Assembly (NCBI RefSeq): GCF_013376005.1 | Contig: NZ_JABMJK010000009.1 | Coordinates: 1-64,000 of the forward strand | Origin: Duganella sp. SG902 | GTDB taxonomy: Bacteria > Pseudomonadota > Gammaproteobacteria > Burkholderiales > Burkholderiaceae_D | Direction of reading: 5' to 3' | Length of the DNA stretch: 64,000 bases | In this document: positions 59,583 through 64,000 of the stretch, in pieces | Numbering within the stretch: the first letter of the stretch is position 1 | Layout: every line of letters begins with the position of its first letter | Position numbers and translations under genes: made by a program | Notes under the pieces: generated by a model | The model's input: the letters and a program-made list of their open reading frames with translations, nothing else | Told to the model about the DNA's origin: nothing | Databases searched by the model: none

Positions 59583-60347
59583 TTAAACGTTGCTGTGCCG
59601 CTGGGCGCGACGGCGCGCCGCCAGGCTGATCGCCGCCAGGCCCAGGCCCAGCATGGCGTAGGTTTGCGGTTCCGGCACCGGCGCCAGCGTCAGGTTGTCG
59701 AACGCGAACTGGGCCTGGTTGTTGGATGGATTGACGCAGCCGGCGCCATCGAAGATGCAGGAGCTGATGGTGACGTTGCTGAACAGGGTGGCGCCAAACG
59801 CCGACTGCAAGCTGGCAGTCACGAACGGCGAATAGCCGCCCACCAGTTCGGGGAAATCGAAGGAGTGGGTCACGGTGCCGCCGCCGACGGTGGTGCCGGT
59901 CACGGTCAGCTGGCCGTAGGAGTAGCCGGGCAGGTTGTCGACCGGCGCCAGGAAGGCGTATTCCAGGCTGCCGAGGCTGAAGGCGCGATGGTCGCCGCGC
60001 GAGATTTTCAGGCTGCCGTCGTTGACGCCGAGGTAGTAGTTGCTGGTGTTGCCGGTCGGGCAGCCGGCGATCGCGCACAGGAATGGATCGTTGCCGTTGC
60101 CGATGGCGCCGGCGAAGCCGTTGCCGCTCGGGCCGGCGGCCGGGGTGTCGATCACCTCGAAGTGGTAGCCGCCGAAGTCGAAGGTGTCGAGCCCGTTGTA
60201 GGTGTTGGGGTCGAGGCTGTCGAAATCGATGGTGTCGGCCATGGCAGGCGCGGCGCCGATCAGCGCCAGGGCGCCGATCGCGGCCGCAGCCATTTTTTTC
60301 AGCGCGGGCGTAGACCGGGCTGTCTGGACTTGCGTGAAGTATTTCAT
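59583..60347 (-). CDS. PEP-CTERM sorted exported protein
   Basis: The 254-residue protein has an unusually long signal peptide (cleavage about residue 37, APAMA). The body is beta-rich, about 180 residues (TIDFDSLDPNTYNGLDTFDFGGYHFEV). It ends with the PEP-CTERM signal VPEPQTYAMLGLGLAAISLAARRR. PEP-CTERM proteins are processed by the exosortase EpsH/XrtA and released with exopolysaccharide; no exosortase is in the window. It resembles the NF038120 group. Function of the body is unknown. Confidence 0.87.
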   Translation of the reverse strand: MKYFTQVQTARSTPALKKMAAAAIGALALIGAAPAMADTIDFDSLDPNTYNGLDTFDFGGYHFEVIDTPAAGPSGNGFAGAIGNGNDPFLCAIAGCPTGNTSNYYLGVNDGSLKISRGDHRAFSLGSLEYAFLAPVDNLPGYSYGQLTVTGTTVGGGTVTHSFDFPELVGGYSPFVTASLQSAFGATLFSNVTISSCIFDGAGCVNPSNNQAQFAFDNLTLAPVPEPQTYAMLGLGLAAISLAARRRAQRHSNV

Positions 60348-60413
60348 TTCTCTGCCTTGTGGTTAAGGGATGGAGCCATGGCCCGCCCGGTCGATTGCCA
60401 GACTGGACCGTGA

Positions 60414-60467
60414 TTACTTTTCTTAAAAAGTAACAATCAATATAGCCAAACCAGTTCCGCAAAGTAA
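60414..60467 (-). promoter_or_regulatory. candidate promoter and 8-bp inverted repeat upstream of the PEP-CTERM gene
   Basis: The minus strand has TTACTT (60462-60467) and TATATT (60439-60444) at 17 nt spacing, with transcription likely to start near 60432. A perfect palindrome TTACTTTT-N4-AAAAGTAA (60414-60433) overlaps this start site, where a repressor or a 5' UTR hairpin could act. Apart from this promoter-like part and the terminator below, the AT-rich gap 60348-60671 holds no gene that I can see. Confidence 0.4.
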
Positions 60468-60620
60468 CGAAATATTAACGTTTATTATTTATTTATGTTT
60501 TCAAAAACCAAATAAAATCTTGCTTTCGCTATGACAGCCATGTCATCACACGGTCATGCGAATATGGTGAGATCAGGTACTTTCCGTTGTAATTGTGCAA
60601 AAATTTCCCCTGAAACGCGT

Positions 60621-60647
60621 AAAAAAAGCCAGCCGCAGGGGCTGGCT
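60621..60647 (-). terminator. terminator of the M1 aminopeptidase gene
   Basis: AGCCAGCC (60627-60634) and GGCTGGCT (60640-60647) form an 8-bp stem with a 5-nt loop. On the minus strand it is followed by seven T residues. It lies 24 nt beyond the stop of the aminopeptidase gene. Confidence 0.9.
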
Positions 60648-60671
60648 CTCCAGTGCGCGCGCTGGCGCCAA

Positions 60672-63299
60672 TTAAAATATTGTCATAGATTTCCTTATGG
60701 CAACACAACGTTCATCCTCCTGTTTTGTTACCAAAAGGGAACGCTTGGTGCCAACCGACAAATCCGGGAATTTAACAATTGCCGCTTCCAGGCGTTGCAC
60801 GCTGGCCGGCGTGCAGGTGGCCGGAATCAGCGCCGGGCCATAGGCACGCATGTAGACCGGACCGGCGTCCTTGTCGAGCTGCGACAGACGCTCCAGGCGT
60901 TGCGCCGCGCTCTGCTCGTTGAGCGCGACCTGCTCGGCCGGATACAGGCTGTTCATCGCCGTGCGCACGCGCGAGAACGGTAGCTTGGTCTGCAGATCGG
61001 CGATCGTGGCCAGCCACTCGGCCTTGACCTTGGCGTCCGGACGGCTGGCGGCCGCCGCGATCGCGGCCTGCTGTCCGCTATCGGATGGATCACGTTTCTG
61101 CTCGGCCGCCAGCAATTCCGCGCTGCCCGGATACGCATAGCGGTTCAGGCGCGCGACGATCTCCCAGCGCACATCCTGGCTGACGTTCAGGCCCGGCACC
61201 ACCAGCTTGCCGTCCAGGATGTCGGCCAGTTGCCTGAGCGCGGCCGGGCTGCTGGCCAGGTTCAGGTAGGCGCCAAACCAGCGGCGCTGGAAGTTCTTGT
61301 CGGCGCTGGCCGCCTGCGTGGCCGCGAACGCCATCCGCTCCAGCTGCGCGCCCACCTTGGCGCGGTAGGCCGACGGGCCCATGGCGTCCAGATAGCCCTT
61401 GGCGGCGCGCATCTTGTCGACGATATCGCCCAGCAGCGTGTAATCCTTCTCGGCCGGCGCGTTGGCCAGCACGACGCCCAGGAAGTCGTTGAGCGGCAAT
61501 TTGGCCGCGCGCACGCCATCCCACAGGCTTTGCCACAGCATCGAGCGCAGGAATGGATCGTCCACCTTGCTCAGGCTGGCGCGCGCGGTGGCGAAGGATT
61601 TTTTATCCAGCTGTACTTGCGCGAAGCCCCAGTCCTGATAGTTCGGATACACCAGATCCGGGCAAGCCGCGCCTTGCAGCGATGGCACCGCTGCGGCAGC
61701 GCCCTTGTAGGTGACCGCGACGTTCTTGCTCAGCGCCAGACCCTGCGGGCCCTGCTGGAACAAGGCGATCTGCACCCGCTGTTCGCGCAGCGTCGGCAGC
61801 GCCGGGCTGCCGGCACTCTGGCGCAGCGTGAAGGCGCTTACCTTGCCGCCCTTGCAGCTGAAGTCGGCGGTGATGGTGTTCACGCCCGCCTCATACAGCC
61901 ACTCCCTGGTCCAGCCGCTCAGGTCGCGCTGTGCCGCCTCGGCCAGGCTGCCGATGAAATCGTCCAGCGTGGCGTTGCGGTACTGGTATTTGACCAGGTA
62001 GTTGTGCACGCCCTGGCGGAACACTTCCTCGCCCAGCAAGTGGCGCAACTGCTTGAGCGTGGAGGCGCCCTTCGAGTAGGTGATGGCGTCGATGTTGTCG
62101 AAGGCGTTGGCGGTGGACGCCACCGGCGTCTCGATCGCGTGCGTGGTCACACGCTGATCCTGCACGTAGGCGGCCTGCTTGCCACCCGAGTAGAAGCCCT
62201 GCCACGCGTTGGTGAACTCGGTCGCCTCGGCGGTCGCCAGCGTGCCCATGAAGGAGGCGAAGCTCTCGTTCAGCCACAAGCCGTTCCACCACTTCATGGT
62301 GACCAGGTCGCCGAACCACTGGTGCGCCATCTCGTGCATGATGACGCCGGCCAACGATTGCTTCTGCGCCGCCGTCATTTCCTCCTTGTGCAGGAAGCGT
62401 CCCTCGGCGAAGGTGATGGCGGCGGCGTTTTCCATCGCGCCGTACAGGAAGTCCGGCACCAGCAATTGATCGTACTTCTCGAACTGATAAGGGATGCCGA
62501 AATACTGGTCGAAGAAGCCCAGTCCCTGCTTGGTGTACTTGAACCAATCCTGCGGCGACACCTGCGCCGCCACCGACTGGCGCGCGAACAAACGCATCGG
62601 GTATTTGCCGCTGTTGTCTTCCCATACCTTGTACGGGCCGGCGTGCATGGAGAAGTTGTACGGGCTCAGTTTCTTCGAGCGCGGGAAGGTCCAGCGCTTG
62701 CCGCCGTCCACGTCCTGCACGCTGGTTTCGCGCATGGTAGATGACACCACCCAGTCGGCCGGCGTGCTGACGGTGATCTGGTAAGTGCCTTTCAGGTCGG
62801 GCTGGTCGAACACCGGGAACATCTGGTGCGCGGCGGCCGGCTCGAAGTGCGTGTAGGTGTAGACGCGGCCATCGACCGGGTCGACCATCCGGTGCAAGCC
62901 CTCGCCATTGGTGCTGTGCGGACGCGTGTAGGCGATGGTGATGGTGTTGCGGCCCGCCTTCAGATCCTGCGCCGCCAGCGTGATGAACCACTGGTTGTAC
63001 TGCGGCGTGACGGCCTTGCCGTTGACGGTGAGGCTGGTGATGGCGGCCTTGTCCAGATCGATGGTCAGCGCCTGCGAGGCGTCGTTCAGGTCAAAGCTGA
63101 CGGTGGTGGTGCCGCTGAAGGTTTCCTTGCCGGTCAGCGCGAAGTCCAGCGTGTAGTCGACGTTGCTGACGCGAGCCGCGCGGGCAGCGGCGTCCTGTTG
63201 CGAGAGGTAGGCGTTTTCGGCGCGCGGAGCGGGGGTGGGGGCGGCATGCACAGCGCCGACGGTCAGCGCTACCGCTGCCGCGATCAGATACTTTTTCAT
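60672..63299 (-). CDS. exported M1 family aminopeptidase
   Basis: The 875-residue protein has a signal peptide (MKKYLIAAAVALTVGAVHA). The M1 core has the exopeptidase motif GAMEN (~288) and the zinc motif HEMAHQWFGD (~320-325) followed by the ligand Glu in LWLNESFASF. The C-terminal ERAP1-like helical domain occupies ~550-860. It removes N-terminal residues from peptides, probably in the periplasm since it is exported; the ERAP1-like domain differs from cytosolic E. coli PepN, which lacks a leader. The ATG at 63299 is chosen because it begins the signal peptide. An S9 peptidase gene lies upstream on the same strand. Confidence 0.93.
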   Translation of the reverse strand: MKKYLIAAAVALTVGAVHAAPTPAPRAENAYLSQQDAAARAARVSNVDYTLDFALTGKETFSGTTTVSFDLNDASQALTIDLDKAAITSLTVNGKAVTPQYNQWFITLAAQDLKAGRNTITIAYTRPHSTNGEGLHRMVDPVDGRVYTYTHFEPAAAHQMFPVFDQPDLKGTYQITVSTPADWVVSSTMRETSVQDVDGGKRWTFPRSKKLSPYNFSMHAGPYKVWEDNSGKYPMRLFARQSVAAQVSPQDWFKYTKQGLGFFDQYFGIPYQFEKYDQLLVPDFLYGAMENAAAITFAEGRFLHKEEMTAAQKQSLAGVIMHEMAHQWFGDLVTMKWWNGLWLNESFASFMGTLATAEATEFTNAWQGFYSGGKQAAYVQDQRVTTHAIETPVASTANAFDNIDAITYSKGASTLKQLRHLLGEEVFRQGVHNYLVKYQYRNATLDDFIGSLAEAAQRDLSGWTREWLYEAGVNTITADFSCKGGKVSAFTLRQSAGSPALPTLREQRVQIALFQQGPQGLALSKNVAVTYKGAAAAVPSLQGAACPDLVYPNYQDWGFAQVQLDKKSFATARASLSKVDDPFLRSMLWQSLWDGVRAAKLPLNDFLGVVLANAPAEKDYTLLGDIVDKMRAAKGYLDAMGPSAYRAKVGAQLERMAFAATQAASADKNFQRRWFGAYLNLASSPAALRQLADILDGKLVVPGLNVSQDVRWEIVARLNRYAYPGSAELLAAEQKRDPSDSGQQAAIAAAASRPDAKVKAEWLATIADLQTKLPFSRVRTAMNSLYPAEQVALNEQSAAQRLERLSQLDKDAGPVYMRAYGPALIPATCTPASVQRLEAAIVKFPDLSVGTKRSLLVTKQEDERCVAIRKSMTIF

Positions 63300-63324
63300 G
63301 TGATCCTCGAAAGGCAACCGTCAT

Positions 63325-63375
63325 TCCCGCGCAGGCGGGAATCCATACTCGGCATGGGCTCCCGCCTGCGCGGGA
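63325..63375. repeat. REP-type inverted repeat (REPIN-like) between two peptidase genes
   Basis: Two 16-nt arms (63325-63340 and 63360-63375, TCCCGCGCAGGCGGGA and its exact reverse complement) face each other around a 19-nt loop. Each arm is also nearly self-complementary. The GTCATTCCCGCGCAGGCGGGAATCCA type is a widespread dispersed repeat in beta- and gammaproteobacteria. No T-run follows, so it is not a simple terminator. It fills most of the 93-nt gap between the S9 and M1 peptidase genes, where it could stabilise mRNA. Confidence 0.8.
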
Positions 63376-63392
63376 GCGACGTGGTGGTGGGC

Positions 63393-64000
63393 TTACTTCT
63401 TCTTGGTGTAGGTATCGAGCCAGTCGATCACGGTGTGATGCCACAGCACCGAGTTGGCCGGCTTCAGCACCCAGTGGTTCTCGTCCGGGAAGAACAGGAA
63501 CTTGCTCGGGATGCCCCGGCGCTGCAGCGCGGTGAAGGTGCCCAGGCCCTGCGCGGTCGGGATACGGAAGTCCAGGTCGCCCTGCACCACCAGCATGGGC
63601 GTCTTCCAGTTCTTCACCTTCAGCGCCGGGTTGAACTTCTCATGCTGTTCCGGCACGTCGTAGTACGGGCCGCCGTTTTCCCACTCGGTGAACCAGATCT
63701 CCTCGGTGGAGTAAGCCATGCCGCGCGTGTCGAACACGCCGTCGTGATTGACGATGCACTTGAAGCCATCCGGCCAGTTGCCGGCGATCCAGTTCATCAT
63801 GAAGCCGCCGTACGAGGCGCCCAGCGCGCAGCTGTTCTCACGGTCCAGCCAAGGGAATTTCTGCACCGCGGCCGCCAAGCCTTTTTGCAGGTCTTCCAGC
63901 GGCTTGCCGCCCCAGTCGCCACTGATCGAATCGGTGAACTTCTGGCCGTAGCCGGTGGAGCCGTGGAAGTCGATGAACACGGTCGCGTAGCCGGCGCCCG
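63393..64000 (-). CDS. S9 family peptidase, C-terminal part (5' end outside window)
   Basis: The frame runs through the window end, giving at least 202 residues of the C-terminal alpha/beta-hydrolase domain. The nucleophile elbow is CALGASYGGFMMNW (Ser in GASYGG), the Asp lies in MLVVQGDLDFRIP and the His in PDENHWVLKP, completing the Ser-Asp-His triad. The oxyanion region FIDFHGSTGYGQKFTDS is typical of acylaminoacyl-peptidase/DPP-like enzymes. The N-terminal propeller lies beyond the window. The gene is upstream of the M1 aminopeptidase, with a REP-type repeat between. Confidence 0.93.
   Translation of the reverse strand, partial: GAGYATVFIDFHGSTGYGQKFTDSISGDWGGKPLEDLQKGLAAAVQKFPWLDRENSCALGASYGGFMMNWIAGNWPDGFKCIVNHDGVFDTRGMAYSTEEIWFTEWENGGPYYDVPEQHEKFNPALKVKNWKTPMLVVQGDLDFRIPTAQGLGTFTALQRRGIPSKFLFFPDENHWVLKPANSVLWHHTVIDWLDTYTKKK

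Noticed and set aside
56504..59629. Open frame of about 1040 codons on the plus strand opposite the S8 protease gene
   Set aside because: Translation is rich in Arg, Gly, His and Ala with no motif, while the minus strand has an intact protease triad. It is a GC-rich codon shadow.

Overview
The window comes from a high-GC Gram-negative bacterium, most likely a betaproteobacterium of the Oxalobacteraceae (Massilia/Duganella/Janthinobacterium type). The evidence is the 16S rRNA 5' end and leader, the rpe-gph-trpEGDC order, a complete System I cytochrome c maturation operon, a PEP-CTERM secreted protein, many secreted peptidases, and typical neighbours such as ApaG, MltA and DUF2167. The genus is inferred from gene content and style, not from a search. 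No prophage, insertion sequence or CRISPR array was seen.

Regions. (1) 1-4.9 kb: 5' end of a 16S rRNA gene on the minus strand with its leader and a near-consensus promoter, then an enoyl-CoA hydratase, an MFS exporter, a universal stress protein, the lytic transglycosylase MltA, a 27-residue membrane miniprotein and ApaG. (2) 5-11.1 kb: rpe-gph, then a tryptophan operon (trpE, trpG, trpD, a LysE-type exporter, trpC). It is preceded by a leader peptide with four Trp codons and an attenuator terminator. (3) 11-19.5 kb, minus strand: a diguanylate cyclase, then ubiH-like, dsbC-like, iorA/iorB-like molybdenum hydroxylase subunits, a mocA-like gene and an M61 peptidase. (4) 19.5-24 kb: tRNA-Phe, a DUF2846 lipoprotein, a GH1/RmlD fusion protein, a beropped outer-membrane barrel gene that has lost its 5' end, a CAP-domain protein and a DUF2058 protein.

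(5) 24-44.8 kb is the most striking part. A seven-gene, tightly coupled minus-strand operon (37863 to 24059) encodes a bis-heme membrane cytochrome b, a membrane-anchored decaheme cytochrome, a lipoprotein with two GlcG/HbpS-like domains, an SH3/outer-membrane-barrel protein, a 1253-residue decaheme cytochrome with LVIVD repeats, a pentaheme cytochrome, and a cytosolic flavoprotein fused to two cyclic-nucleotide-binding domains and a four-cluster ferredoxin. Immediately upstream in the same direction lies the whole ccmABCDEFGHI operon, which would mature the 25 c-type hemes. Together they read as a possible electron conduit from cytosolic NAD(P)H across both membranes, under cyclic-nucleotide control. 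The physiological donor and acceptor cannot be read from the sequence.

(6) 44.8-53.9 kb: an M28 peptidase, a secreted amidohydrolase, a DUF2167/M50 membrane pair, an Fpg/Nei glycosylase, a GntP-type permease and a polytopic GT-C-like protein. (7) 54-64 kb: a protein resembling a degenerate RelA/SpoT synthetase, two small exported proteins, a large S8 protease, a PEP-CTERM protein, an M1 aminopeptidase, a REP-type inverted repeat and the 3' part of an S9 peptidase that runs off the window.
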